From NCBI RefSeq assembly GCF_947487915.1, contig NZ_CANKYH010000007.1:1-64000 (forward strand): 64,000 nt of DNA, given 5' to 3'. The stretch is from an uncultured Serinicoccus sp. (lineage in GTDB: Bacteria; Actinomycetota; Actinomycetes; Actinomycetales; Dermatophilaceae). The stretch's first letter is position 1. The number at the start of each line of letters is the position of its first letter. Shown here in pieces: positions 1 through 7,925 of this stretch. A program made the position numbers and the translations under genes. The notes below the pieces were generated by a model. That model saw only the letters and a program-made list of their open reading frames with translations, was not told the origin of the DNA and made no database searches.

Positions 1-124
1 GGCACCAGCCATGGCAAACAAAACATGGCATCAAAAAACAAACACGCTGTTGAGTTCTCAAGAATCGGACACACACCTGCGGTCCAGACCTTTCCGGTCC
101 TTGTCCGCTCGGGGCAACCTCTCC
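1..124 (-). promoter_or_regulatory. rRNA operon leader, 5' part (16S gene outside window)
   Basis: Read on the minus strand, this segment contains TTGAGAACTCAACAGCGTG (about 44-62) followed by a T-rich, GC-poor stretch. That pattern is typical of the transcribed leader just upstream of 16S rRNA in actinobacteria. Two promoter-like sites lie directly upstream (125-154 and 235-264). The 16S gene itself should begin left of base 1. The call rests on the motif, the base composition and the promoters; no rRNA gene body is present. Confidence 0.7.
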
Positions 125-154
125 AGCCTACCTGATCTTCCGGCCCGGTGTCAC
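125..154 (-). promoter_or_regulatory. proximal rRNA promoter (GTGACA-18-TAGGCT)
   Basis: On the minus strand a -35-like GTGACA (149-154) and a -10-like TAGGCT (125-130) are separated by 18 bases. They point into the rRNA leader. The same 18-base spacing occurs at other strong operon promoters in this window. Confidence 0.55.
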
Positions 155-234
155 ATCCGTGGGACGTGACCGTGTGGGGGGTTGATCTGGTGGTCCTGGC
201 GCGTCCGCCGCTTCTGCGTCGGCCGCGAGGTACA

Positions 235-264
235 ACACTACACGCCCTCAGGAGGGCGGTGCAA
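235..264 (-). promoter_or_regulatory. distal rRNA promoter candidate (TTGCAC-18-TAGTGT)
   Basis: The minus strand has TTGCAC (259-264) and TAGTGT (235-240) with an 18-base spacer. A 6-bp inverted repeat, GCCCTC/GAGGGC (244-257), lies inside the spacer and could be an operator or the stem of a weak terminator for the oxidoreductase gene ending at 267. Tandem promoters are usual for rRNA operons. Confidence 0.45.
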
Positions 265-266
265 AC

Positions 267-1259
267 TCACCCCGAGCCGTCGGTGCCGCGGACCTGGATC
301 CCCAGCTGGCCGCCGCTCTCACCGGCCGCCATGCGTGCCAGGGCGGAGCCGGTGTCCGCCAGAGCGAAGACCCCACCCACGGCCGGCCGGAGGCCCTCCC
401 GGGACACCAGCCGGGCGAGTGCCGCCAGCTCACCGCGGGTTCCCATGGTCGAGCCCTGCACCCGCAGCTGCTTGAAGAAGATCTTGGTCAGCTCGGCCTT
501 CTCCGGTGCGTCCCCCGACGTCGCTCCGCAGATGACGAGCGTGCCACCGGGCCGCAAGGCGTTGATGGAGTGCGACCACGTGGCCGCGCCGACGCTCTCG
601 AGCACCGCGTCGACCCGGGCCGGGAGGCGCTCGCCCGTCTCGAAGGTCGCCCCGGCGCCCAGCTCCTCGGCCCGGGCCCGCTTGGCGTCCGACCGGCTCG
701 TCACCCACACCGTGAGCCCTGCCGCCGCACCGAGCTGGACGAGGGCGGTCGCCACCCCCCCGCCTGCCCCCTGCACCAGCACCGTGTCCCCGGGTCGGAC
801 CTGGGCCTGGGTGAAGAGCATGCGGTAGGCCGTCAGCCAGGAGGTGCACAGGGCAGCGGCCTCCACGGCGCTCAGGTGCTCCGGGCGGGGAACCCAGGCG
901 CCCTCGGGCACGCTGACGAGCTCGGCGAGGGTGCCCTGGTGCTTCTCGGACAACAAGGAGCGGCGGGGGTCGAGGGTGGGGTCGCCCTCCCAGGACGGCG
1001 TCCCGGTCACCACGGGGTGGATCACCACCTCCCCCAGCTCGGGGTGCTCCGCCACCGCGTCGCACCCCAGGATCATGGGAAGACGGTCCTCCGCCAGCCC
1101 CACCCCCCGAAGCGACCACAGGTCGTGATGGTTCAGACCGGCGGCCACGACGGGGAGCACCCGCCAGCCGGGCCGGTCCGGCGGCTCCGGACGCTCGCCG
1201 ACCACCAGCCCGCTGAGCGGGTCCTCGGGGTGGAAGCTCCGGGCGTAGGCGGCCAGCAT
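267..1259 (-). CDS. Medium-chain dehydrogenase/reductase, quinone-oxidoreductase type
   Basis: The product is a 330-residue MDR-superfamily oxidoreductase that probably reduces a quinone, enal or similar substrate with NAD(P)H in the cytoplasm; the substrate cannot be read from sequence. The N-terminal GroES-like half has GLNHHDLW (residues 41-48). The Rossmann half has the dinucleotide motif GAGGGVA (154-160). The GHE zinc-site motif of alcohol dehydrogenases is replaced by LGCDAV, so a zinc-free enzyme is likely. The ATG at 1259 fits the family; an upstream TTG at 1271 would add four residues. It lies 17 bases after truA and may be cotranscribed with it. Confidence 0.8.
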   Translation of the reverse strand: MLAAYARSFHPEDPLSGLVVGERPEPPDRPGWRVLPVVAAGLNHHDLWSLRGVGLAEDRLPMILGCDAVAEHPELGEVVIHPVVTGTPSWEGDPTLDPRRSLLSEKHQGTLAELVSVPEGAWVPRPEHLSAVEAAALCTSWLTAYRMLFTQAQVRPGDTVLVQGAGGGVATALVQLGAAAGLTVWVTSRSDAKRARAEELGAGATFETGERLPARVDAVLESVGAATWSHSINALRPGGTLVICGATSGDAPEKAELTKIFFKQLRVQGSTMGTRGELAALARLVSREGLRPAVGGVFALADTGSALARMAAGESGGQLGIQVRGTDGSG

Positions 1260-1276
1260 GCGTCCATACAACCAGA

Positions 1277-2116
1277 TCAGCCGGCGTGCGGCGCGCGGAC
1301 GGCCCGGCTCTCCCGACCGCGTCGTCGCTGTCCCTCCACGGTGCCGGGGTAGGTGATCTCCTCCAGGCAGAGTCCGTGGGCGGGCATGACCCGCACCCCG
1401 GGGTCCCGGCGCCCGGCCCGCTGGACCTCCTCCGGCCAGCTCGCCGGACGTCGCCCCTCCCCCACCGGCGCGACCGCACCGACGAGCGCGCGCACCATGC
1501 TGTGGCAGAACGCGTCGGCCACGACGGTCCCCACGACGACGCCGGCGTCGTCCCTGCGCCAGCGGAACTCCAGCAGCGTGCGGATGGTGCTCGCCCCCTC
1601 CCGCGGCTTGCAGAAGGCCGCGAAGTCGCGCAGCCCCACGAGCGACCGGGCCGCCTGATCCATGAGGTCCGCGTCGAGCGGGTGCCGCACCACGACGGTG
1701 TCGTGGCGGCGCAACGGGTCGGCGCCGGTCGGACGGTCCTGCAGCCGGTAGCTGTAGCGGCGCCGCAGCGCGGAGAAGCGCGCGTCGAAGTCCGCGTGCA
1801 CCTCGGTGGCCGCCCGCACCGCGACATCGGCCGGGAGCACCCCCCTCAACCGCGTCACCAGCGCGTCACCGGGCAGGCGGTCCGACCGGCCGGGCACGCG
1901 CCGCCACACCTCGTCCTCCACGTCGAGGTGGCAGACCGACCCCCGGGCGTGGACGCCGGCATCCGTGCGTCCCCCCACCACGAGCCTCGGGGGGTCCACC
2001 CGCAGCACCCGCCCCAGGCCCTGCGCCAGCGTCTCCTCCACCGTGCGCAGGCCCGGCTGCCGGGCCCACCCGGAGAAGTCGGTGCCGTCGTAGGCGAGGT
2101 CGATCCTGATGCGCAC
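1277..2116 (-). CDS. truA: tRNA pseudouridine synthase A
   Basis: TruA converts uridines 38-40 of the tRNA anticodon arm to pseudouridine. The 279-residue protein has the N-terminal DGTDFSGWARQPG segment and the catalytic motif GGRTDAGVHARG with nucleophile Asp52. The GTG start at 2116 is preceded by CAGGAT six bases upstream, a possible -10 for a leaderless transcript. The gene follows rplQ, the usual actinobacterial order rpsD-rpoA-rplQ-truA, but a terminator-like hairpin (2158-2191) separates them, so truA may be transcribed mainly from its own promoter. Confidence 0.95.
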   Translation of the reverse strand: MRIRIDLAYDGTDFSGWARQPGLRTVEETLAQGLGRVLRVDPPRLVVGGRTDAGVHARGSVCHLDVEDEVWRRVPGRSDRLPGDALVTRLRGVLPADVAVRAATEVHADFDARFSALRRRYSYRLQDRPTGADPLRRHDTVVVRHPLDADLMDQAARSLVGLRDFAAFCKPREGASTIRTLLEFRWRRDDAGVVVGTVVADAFCHSMVRALVGAVAPVGEGRRPASWPEEVQRAGRRDPGVRVMPAHGLCLEEITYPGTVEGQRRRGRESRAVRAPHAG

Positions 2117-2157
2117 CCGCCCATCCTGCCCTGAACACCGGGGTGGGGGAACGACGA

Positions 2158-2191
2158 GGGCCGCCCACCCCCGTCAGGGGATGGGCGGCCC
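2158..2191 (-). terminator. hairpin after rplQ
   Basis: GGGCCGCCCA (2158-2167) pairs perfectly with TGGGCGGCCC (2182-2191), with a further CCCC/GGGG pair inside. It lies 26 bases beyond the rplQ stop. No long U-run follows, as is common in GC-rich actinobacteria. Confidence 0.7.
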
Positions 2192-2216
2192 GTCGGTGCG
2201 TCAGTGACGCGACGGC

Positions 2217-2894
2217 TCACTTCGCGCTGTCGTCGCCCTCCGCCGGCTGCTCGGCGTCATCGGCACCGCCGGAGACCATCGCGGCCTCCGTGGTGTCCTC
2301 GGCGGCCTCGTTGTCGGCGACCTCGGTGAGCTCACCGTCGGCGGCCGGCTCGGCGCCCTGCTCGGCCGCGACGTCGGCGGCCTCGACCTCGGCCTGGGCC
2401 TGGTCGACCTCGGCGGCGTCGGTCGTGGTGGGCTCCTCCGCCTCGAGCTCGGCGTCGCTGATCGCGGCGGCCTGACGGTCCTTGGCCGAGCGCCTGGTGG
2501 CGCCTTCGGCCTGGGTGACCACGGCCTTGCGCTCGACCGGCTCACGCACCAGCTCGATGACCGCCATCGGCGCGTTGTCGCCCTTGCGCGGGGCGATCTT
2601 GGTGATGCGGGTGTATCCACCCTGACGCTCGGCGACGTCCGGAGCGATCTCGGTGAACAGCCGGTGCACCACGCCCTTGTCCCGCACGATGGCCAGGACC
2701 TTGCGGCGGTTGTGCAGGTCTCCGCGCTTGGCGAAGGTCACCAGGCGCTCGGCCAGCGGACGCAGCCGCTTGGCCTTCGCCTCGGTGGTGGTGATCCGGT
2801 CGTGCTCGAACAGAGCGGTCGCCAGGTTGGACAGGATCAGGCGCTCGTGCGCCGGACCGCCGCCGAGGCGCGGACCCTTCTTGGGGGCAGGCAT
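2217..2894 (-). CDS. rplQ: 50S ribosomal protein L17 with long acidic tail
   Basis: L17 lies near the polypeptide exit tunnel of the large subunit. Residues 1 to about 120 ([17 protein letters not shown] and onward) are a standard L17 core. The remaining roughly 100 residues are an Ala/Glu/Asp-rich, low-complexity tail, so the protein is 225 residues against roughly 120-130 in most bacteria. Extended L17 tails occur in actinobacteria but their role is not known to me. The gene is 26 bases after rpoA, with AAGGAGA upstream of the ATG. Confidence 0.95.
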   Translation of the reverse strand: MPAPKKGPRLGGGPAHERLILSNLATALFEHDRITTTEAKAKRLRPLAERLVTFAKRGDLHNRRKVLAIVRDKGVVHRLFTEIAPDVAERQGGYTRITKIAPRKGDNAPMAVIELVREPVERKAVVTQAEGATRRSAKDRQAAAISDAELEAEEPTTTDAAEVDQAQAEVEAADVAAEQGAEPAADGELTEVADNEAAEDTTEAAMVSGGADDAEQPAEGDDSAK

Positions 2895-2920
2895 GGGTTC
2901 TCCTTAAGCCTTCTCGTGTC

Positions 2921-3943
2921 TCAGTACTGCTCGTCCTCGGCGAAGGCGGCGTCGCCCTCGTCGTCGTGCGCGCCGTCCTCGTAGGCGGCCGCACCCTCGA
3001 ACCCGGGAGGGCTGTCCTTGAGGGCCAGGCCCATCTCCGCCAGCTTGTCCTTGACCTCGTCGATGGACTTGGCGCCGAAGTTGCGGATGTCGAGCAGGTC
3101 GGCCTCGCTGCGCCCGACGAGCTCACCCACGCTGTGGATGCCCTCGCGCTTGAGGCAGTTGTAGGACCGGACGGTGAGGTCGAGCTCCTCGATCGGCAGC
3201 GCCAGGTCGGACGCCAGGGCGCCCTCCCCCGCGGACGGGCCGATCTCGATGCCCTCGGCCTCGACGTTGAGCTCGCGGGCGAGCCCGAACAGCTCGACCA
3301 GGGTGCGGCCCGCGGAGGCGACCGCGTCCCGGGGAGCCATCGAGCTCTTGGTCTCGATGTCGAGCACGAGCCGGTCGAAGTCGGTCCGCTGCTCCACGCG
3401 CGTCGCCTCGACCTTGTAGGTCACCGCGAGGACCGGGGAGTAGATGGAGTCGACGGGGATCCGCCCGATCTCCTGGTCGCCGGACTTGTTGAGCTGGGCG
3501 GAGACGTAGCCCCGGCCGCGCTCGACGGTCATCTCCATCTCCAGCGAGGCGGACTCGCCGAGGGTGGCGATGTGCAGGTCCGGGTTGTGGACCTCCACCC
3601 CGGCCGGCGGGGCGATGTCGGCCGCGGTCACGGCACCGGCGCCCTGCTTGCGCAGGTACATGACGACCGGCTCGTCGAACTCGCTGGACACCACGAGGGA
3701 CTTGAGGTTGAGGATGACCTCGGTGACGTCCTCCTTGACGCCCGGGATCGTGGAGAACTCGTGGAGCACGCCGTCGATCCGGATGCTGGTGAGGGACGCA
3801 CCGGGGATGCTGGACAGCAGGGTCCGGCGCAGGGAGTTGCCGAGGGTGTAGCCGAAGCCGGGCTCGAGCGGTTCGAGGGAGAACCGGGAGCGGCTGTCGG
3901 AGACGACCTCCTCGGTGAGGGTGGGGCGCTGTGCGATGAGCAC
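2921..3943 (-). CDS. rpoA: DNA-directed RNA polymerase alpha subunit
   Basis: Alpha dimerises to nucleate RNA polymerase assembly and binds UP elements and activators. The 340-residue protein has an N-terminal dimerisation domain (about 1-230) with [10 protein letters not shown], and a C-terminal helix-hairpin-helix domain (about 255-320) with [10 protein letters not shown] and RNFGAKS. An acidic tail ends in AFAEDEQY. The start is GTG with GGAAAGGAACGAAAC upstream. It is separated from rpsD by a 266-base spacer full of hairpins, so alpha may be expressed at a level different from S4. Confidence 0.97.
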   Translation of the reverse strand: MLIAQRPTLTEEVVSDSRSRFSLEPLEPGFGYTLGNSLRRTLLSSIPGASLTSIRIDGVLHEFSTIPGVKEDVTEVILNLKSLVVSSEFDEPVVMYLRKQGAGAVTAADIAPPAGVEVHNPDLHIATLGESASLEMEMTVERGRGYVSAQLNKSGDQEIGRIPVDSIYSPVLAVTYKVEATRVEQRTDFDRLVLDIETKSSMAPRDAVASAGRTLVELFGLARELNVEAEGIEIGPSAGEGALASDLALPIEELDLTVRSYNCLKREGIHSVGELVGRSEADLLDIRNFGAKSIDEVKDKLAEMGLALKDSPPGFEGAAAYEDGAHDDEGDAAFAEDEQY

Positions 3944-4051
3944 GTTTCGTTCCTTTCCACGGGCGACCGCTATATGACGCCCGGCGAGGGGTGCCGACCG
4001 ACCTGCGGTCAGCTGCCCCGGTCACCTCTGTCCGTGACCGTGGCAGGTGAG

Positions 4052-4137
4052 GGGCAGGTATGCCGTCACGACCGCATACCTGCCCGCTCGCGGAGCGAGC
4101 CCGGGAGACCGCCGAGCGGAGCGACCTGGTCTCCCGG
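4052..4137 (-). repeat. cluster of inverted repeats in rpsD-rpoA spacer
   Basis: Three hairpins stand in a row. GGGCAGGTATGC (4052-4063) pairs with 4074-4085. GCTCGC-GGA-GCGAGC covers 4086-4100. CCGGGAGACC (4101-4110) pairs with 4128-4137. With the rpsD terminator hairpin they fill most of the intergenic spacer. They could slow or stop polymerase, guide RNase cleavage or stabilise mRNA ends. Confidence 0.6.
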
Positions 4138-4183
4138 AACGTCGAGAACGAGCGAGCGCAGCGAGCACATCGCCGTTCGGGGG

Positions 4184-4208
4184 CTGGTGGGGGCGAAGCC
4201 CCCACCAG
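4184..4208 (-). terminator. hairpin directly after rpsD
   Basis: CTGGTGGGGGC (4184-4194) and GCCCCCACCAG (4198-4208) form a perfect 11-bp stem with a GAA loop, one base beyond the rpsD stop. It would act as an attenuator inside the rpsM-rplQ operon unless rpoA has its own promoter. Confidence 0.65.
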
Positions 4209-4209
4209 A

Positions 4210-4818
4210 TCAGTTCTTGGAGTAGAGCTCGACGATCAGCTGCTCGGTGAGGATCGTGTCGATCTGCTCCCGGGTCGGCAGCTGGTGGATGAGGATCTTC
4301 AGCGAGCCGGGCACGACCTTCATCCAGGCGGGGACCGGCCGGTCGCCGTAGGTCTGGCGGGCCAGCTCGAACGGGAAGGTCTCGACCGACTGCGGCCGGA
4401 CCTCGACGATGTCGTACTGCTCGACCCGGTAGCTGGGCACGTCGACCCGCTTGCCGTTGACCAGGAAGTGACCGTGGGTCACCAGCTGACGGGCGGCGCG
4501 ACGGGTCCGCGCCAGGCCGGCGCGGTAGACGACGTTGTCGAGGCGGGACTCCAGGATGATGAGCAGGTTGGCGCCGGTCTTGCCGGGGCGGCGTGCCGCC
4601 TCGGCGTAGTAGCGGCGGAACTGCTTCTCCATGACGCCGTAGGTGAAACGGGCCTTCTGCTTCTCCTGCAGCTGGGTCAGGTACTCCTTCTCCTGGCTGC
4701 GACGGCGGCCGTGCTGTCCCGGGGGGAAGGGGCGCAGGTCGAAGTTCTTGTCGCCGCCGACGAGGTCGACCTTGAGCCGGCGGGACTTCTTGGTGATGGG
4801 TCCGGTGTAACGGGCCAT
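4210..4818 (-). CDS. rpsD: 30S ribosomal protein S4
   Basis: S4 starts 30S assembly by binding the 5' domain of 16S rRNA and in many bacteria represses its own operon. The 202-residue protein begins MARYTGPITKKSRRL and has the S4 RNA-binding domain in the middle (LESRLDNVVYRAGLA, then THGHFLVNGK). It ends IVELYSKN. The N-terminal CxxC zinc motif of some S4 proteins is absent, so this is the zinc-free form. It is 30 bases after rpsK in the alpha operon. Confidence 0.97.
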   Translation of the reverse strand: MARYTGPITKKSRRLKVDLVGGDKNFDLRPFPPGQHGRRRSQEKEYLTQLQEKQKARFTYGVMEKQFRRYYAEAARRPGKTGANLLIILESRLDNVVYRAGLARTRRAARQLVTHGHFLVNGKRVDVPSYRVEQYDIVEVRPQSVETFPFELARQTYGDRPVPAWMKVVPGSLKILIHQLPTREQIDTILTEQLIVELYSKN

Positions 4819-4848
4819 GATGTGTCTACCTTGTTCCTTCCGGGGCGG

Positions 4849-5256
4849 TCAGTTGCGACGCTTCTTGGGCGGGCGGACGCCGTTGTGCGCCTGCGGCGTC
4901 ACGTCGGAGATCGCGCCGACCTCCAGGCCGGCCGCGGTCAGCGAGCGGATCGCGGTCTCGCGACCCGAGCCCGGACCCTTGACGAAGACGTCGACCTTCT
5001 TCATGCCGTGGTCCATCGCGCGACGCGCGGCGGCCTCGGCGGCCATCTGGGCGGCGTAGGGGGTCGACTTGCGCGACCCCTTGAAGCCGACCTGGCCCGA
5101 GGAGGACCAGGCGATGACGGCACCGGTCGGGTCGGTGATCGAGATGATGGTGTTGCTGAACGTGCTCTTGATGTGAGCCTGCCCGAAGGCGACGTTCTTC
5201 TTCTCCTTGCGACGCACCTTGCGGGCGCCGGTGGCCTGACGGCTCTTGGGGGGCAT
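4849..5256 (-). CDS. rpsK: 30S ribosomal protein S11
   Basis: S11 sits on the 30S platform near the mRNA exit and E site. The 135-residue protein has the basic start [20 protein letters not shown], the conserved core [14 protein letters not shown] and the C-terminal [17 protein letters not shown]. Length and ends match the family. It follows rpsM in the alpha operon. Confidence 0.97.
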   Translation of the reverse strand: MPPKSRQATGARKVRRKEKKNVAFGQAHIKSTFSNTIISITDPTGAVIAWSSSGQVGFKGSRKSTPYAAQMAAEAAARRAMDHGMKKVDVFVKGPGSGRETAIRSLTAAGLEVGAISDVTPQAHNGVRPPKKRRN

Positions 5257-5313
5257 GTGGTTTCTCCTAGCGGAAGAGCAAGACTGAGGTGTCGGGGCGG
5301 GGCCGCGACAGGG

Positions 5314-5691
5314 CTACTTGCCGGCCTTCTTCTTGCCGGCGACGGTGCGCTTGGGTCCCTTGCGGGTGCGCGCGTTGGTCTTGGTGCGCTGACCGTGGAC
5401 CGGGAGCCCGCGGCGGTGCCGCAGCCCCTGGTAGCTGCCGATCTCCACCTTGCGGCGGATGTCGGCGGCGACCTCGCGGCGGAGGTCGCCCTCGAGGCGG
5501 AAGCTGCCCTCGAGGTGGTCGCGCAGGGAGACCAGCTGCTCTTCCGTCAGGTCCTTGACCCGGGTCGACGGGTCGACGCCCGTGGCCTGGAGAGTCTGCT
5601 CGGCGCGGGTGCGGCCCACGCCGAAGATGTAGGTGAGAGCGACCTCGACGCGCTTGTCGCGCGGCAGGTCGACACCGATGAGTCGTGCCAT
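5314..5691 (-). CDS. rpsM: 30S ribosomal protein S13
   Basis: S13 lies in the head of the 30S subunit and bridges to L5 of the 50S subunit and to P-site tRNA. The ATG at 5691 gives a standard 125-residue protein starting [14 protein letters not shown]; longer frames upstream add non-homologous residues. It contains [10 protein letters not shown] and ends in the basic tail with [20 protein letters not shown]. It lies about 215 bases after rpmJ. Confidence 0.97.
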   Translation of the reverse strand: MARLIGVDLPRDKRVEVALTYIFGVGRTRAEQTLQATGVDPSTRVKDLTEEQLVSLRDHLEGSFRLEGDLRREVAADIRRKVEIGSYQGLRHRRGLPVHGQRTKTNARTRKGPKRTVAGKKKAGK

Positions 5692-5905
5692 GTGGCAGTG
5701 CTCCTTGGGAGTCGTGCGAGAGTCTGGTGCAGCACCGGTCCGCATCGTCTGGTGGGCTCGGTCGCCCGCGGTCCCCGGCTCTCGCGGCCAGGGGTGACGT
5801 CCCGCCGGTCGGCGGGGGTCGGGTGCTGCGTCATCTGGGTGGTGACGGTATGCAGTTGTGGTCGACGCATCGAAGCTGCGACGCGTGCGGCGGGTGGTGC
5901 TCTGC

Positions 5906-6019
5906 TCAGCCCTGACGCTGCTTGTGGCGCAGGTTGTCGCAGATCACCATGACCCGCCCGTGACGGCGGATCACCTTGCACTTGTCGCAGATCTTCTTCA
6001 CGCTCGGCTGAACCTTCAT
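5906..6019 (-). CDS. rpmJ: 50S ribosomal protein L36
   Basis: A 37-residue L36 starting [17 protein letters not shown] and ending NLRHKQRQG. Cys11, Cys14 and Cys27 with His32 form the zinc ribbon, so this is the zinc-binding form. The protein sits in the large subunit near 23S domain V. It lies between infA and rpsM, the usual actinobacterial order. The downstream spacer (5692-5905) shows no further gene. Confidence 0.96.
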   Translation of the reverse strand: MKVQPSVKKICDKCKVIRRHGRVMVICDNLRHKQRQG

Positions 6020-6090
6020 GGCTTCCTGCCTTCGGTGGAGTGGATCTGTGCGGGGGTGGGGTGAGGAGCGCGGCCCGGAGGCCGTGGACC

Positions 6091-6312
6091 TCAGCGGTAG
6101 CGGAAGACGATGCGACCGCGGGTCAGGTCATACGGGCTGAGCTCCACCACCACCCGGTCCTCGGGGAGGATCCGGATGTAGTGCTGCCGCATCTTCCCGG
6201 AGATGTGAGCCAGCACCACGTGACCGTTGGTGAGCTCGACCCGGAAGTTCGCGTTCGGGAGGGCCTCGACAACCGAGCCCTCGATCTCAATGACGCCGTC
6301 CTTCTTCGCCAT
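6091..6312 (-). CDS. infA: Translation initiation factor IF-1
   Basis: IF-1 binds the 30S A site and helps IF-2 and IF-3 select the initiator tRNA. The 73-residue OB-fold protein starts [20 protein letters not shown] and ends [11 protein letters not shown], an essentially invariant family pattern. The ATG at 6312 has GTGGAGGAC just upstream. It heads the infA-rpmJ-rpsM-rpsK-rpsD-rpoA-rplQ series. Confidence 0.97.
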   Translation of the reverse strand: MAKKDGVIEIEGSVVEALPNANFRVELTNGHVVLAHISGKMRQHYIRILPEDRVVVELSPYDLTRGRIVFRYR

Positions 6313-6367
6313 GTCCTCCACATTCCCTGAATTGCACTGGACTCGGCCCACGCAGGGCCGACGCACC

Positions 6368-6398
6368 ATCCTACGGGAACGGCAACCCCCAAGGCCAA
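6368..6398 (-). promoter_or_regulatory. infA operon promoter candidate (TTGGCC-19-TAGGAT)
   Basis: TAGGAT (6368-6373 on the minus strand) is a good -10; TTGGCC (6393-6398) lies 19 bases upstream. The site is 55 bases before the infA start in the gap after map. Confidence 0.5.
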
Positions 6399-6444
6399 TC
6401 GCCCAACCTGCACCTGGCCGGGCCCGTGCGAGGGGACGCCCGCG

Positions 6445-7320
6445 TCAGTCGGAGAGCGGGGCGAAGTCGGCGCCGACGCGCGCGAGCCCGGCCTCTCCCC
6501 CGTCCGCCGCGGTGAGCACCCACAGCCCCGCGTCGGTGACCGCGACGGTGTGCTCCCAGTGGGCCGCGCGGCTGCCGTCCGAGGTGACGACCGTCCAGTC
6601 GTCGGCGAGGGTGCGCGTCTCGATGCTGCCGAGGGTGACCATCGGCTCGATGGCGAAGGTCGCCCCCGACGGGACCGTGGGGCCGCTCGAGGTGACCCCG
6701 TAGTTGGGGACGTGCGGGTCCATGTGCATCTCCCGGCCGATGCCGTGACCGGTGTAGTCCTCGAGGATGCCGTAGACCTCCACACCCGACACCCCGTCCC
6801 GACGGCGTCGCTCCAGAGCCGCGTCGACCGACTCCTCGACCGCGTCCCCGACCGCGTACAACCGGCCCCCGGGGCGCAGCGCCGCGATGCCGGCCCACAG
6901 CGAGGCCTCGGTGTCGTCCATGAGGGCGAGGTCGGCGGCACGGCCACGCTCCCGGCCGCCGACGACGAGGCTGACCGCGGCGTCCCCGTGCCAGCCCTCG
7001 ACGATCGCCCCGCAGTCGATGGAGACCAGGTCCCCGTCGGCGAGGACCCGCCCCCCGGGTATGCCGTGCACCACCTCGTCGTTGACCGAGATGCACAGGC
7101 TGCCGGTGAACCCGTGGTAGCCCAGGAAGCTCGGTGTCGCACCGGCTCCGCGGATGGCCTCCTCGGCCAGGGTGTCGAGCTCGAGGGTGGTCACCCCGGC
7201 GGTGGCGTGCTCGGTGGCCAGGGCCAGCGTCCGCGCCACGACCGTGCCCGCCCGCCGCATGGCGACGAGCTGGTCCGGGGTCTTGGCCTCGATACGGGGC
7301 CGACGCCGGAGGAGGGACAT
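6445..7320 (-). CDS. map: Methionine aminopeptidase, type I
   Basis: Removes the initiator Met from nascent proteins after deformylation, using a two-metal site. The 291-residue protein has the substrate His85 (DEVVHG) and metal ligands Asp102 (IDCG), Asp113 (HGDAA), His182 (GHGIG), Glu215 (FAIEPM) and Glu246 (WEHT). It is coupled to adk through a TGATG junction (7318-7322), the last step of the secY-adk-map unit seen in many bacteria. Confidence 0.96.
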   Translation of the reverse strand: MSLLRRRPRIEAKTPDQLVAMRRAGTVVARTLALATEHATAGVTTLELDTLAEEAIRGAGATPSFLGYHGFTGSLCISVNDEVVHGIPGGRVLADGDLVSIDCGAIVEGWHGDAAVSLVVGGRERGRAADLALMDDTEASLWAGIAALRPGGRLYAVGDAVEESVDAALERRRRDGVSGVEVYGILEDYTGHGIGREMHMDPHVPNYGVTSSGPTVPSGATFAIEPMVTLGSIETRTLADDWTVVTSDGSRAAHWEHTVAVTDAGLWVLTAADGGEAGLARVGADFAPLSD

Positions 7321-7925
7321 CAGCTCTCGCCGGTGGCGCCCGGCGTGCCGGCCGCGGCCGGCACCTGCGACAGGGCGGCCTCGATGCGGCCGGTGACCTC
7401 GTCGACAGCCCCCATCCCGTCGACGCGCCGGAGCAGGCCGCGAGCCTTGTAGTGGGCGGCCAGCGGGGCCGTCTCCTCGGCGTACATCCGCATGCGCTCG
7501 CGGATGACGTCCTCGGTGTCGTCGGCCCTGCCCTGCTCCTGCGCACGGGCCAGCAGCCGCTGCACGACCTCGTCGGTGTCGACCGTCAGCTCGACCACGA
7601 CGTCCAGCTGGTGGCCGGTGTCGCCGAGCATCTCGTCCAGCGCCTCGACCTGCCCCGTGGTGCGGGGGTACCCGTCGAGCAGGAAGCCGGCGGCCGCGTC
7701 GGGCCGGGCGAGGCGGTCACGCACGATCGCGTTGGTGATCTCGTCCGGGACGTAGCCGCCGGAGGCCGTGATCTGCTTGACCTGCAGGCCGAGGTCGGTC
7801 TCGTCCTTGATGTTGGCCCGGAAGATGTCACCGGTGGAGATGGCGGGGATGCCGTGGGCGGCGGACACGTGGGCGGCCTGGGTGCCCTTGCCGGCACCGG
7901 GGGGCCCGAGCAGGATGAGGCGCAT
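7320..7925 (-). CDS. adk: Adenylate kinase, short-LID form
   Basis: Catalyses ATP + AMP to 2 ADP. The 201-residue protein has the P-loop GPPGAGKGT (residues 7-15), the AMP-site segment STGDIFRANI and DGYPRT. The LID is the short form without a zinc domain, as in Mycobacterium, but the C-terminus extends about 15-20 residues beyond the usual end. The start at 7925 overlaps the secY stop in a TGATG junction, which indicates translational coupling. Confidence 0.96.
   Translation of the reverse strand: MRLILLGPPGAGKGTQAAHVSAAHGIPAISTGDIFRANIKDETDLGLQVKQITASGGYVPDEITNAIVRDRLARPDAAAGFLLDGYPRTTGQVEALDEMLGDTGHQLDVVVELTVDTDEVVQRLLARAQEQGRADDTEDVIRERMRMYAEETAPLAAHYKARGLLRRVDGMGAVDEVTGRIEAALSQVPAAAGTPGATGES

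Noticed and set aside
1..264. A small protein gene at the left edge
   Set aside because: Plus-strand frames here have no ribosome-binding site, and the minus strand shows rRNA promoter and leader signatures.
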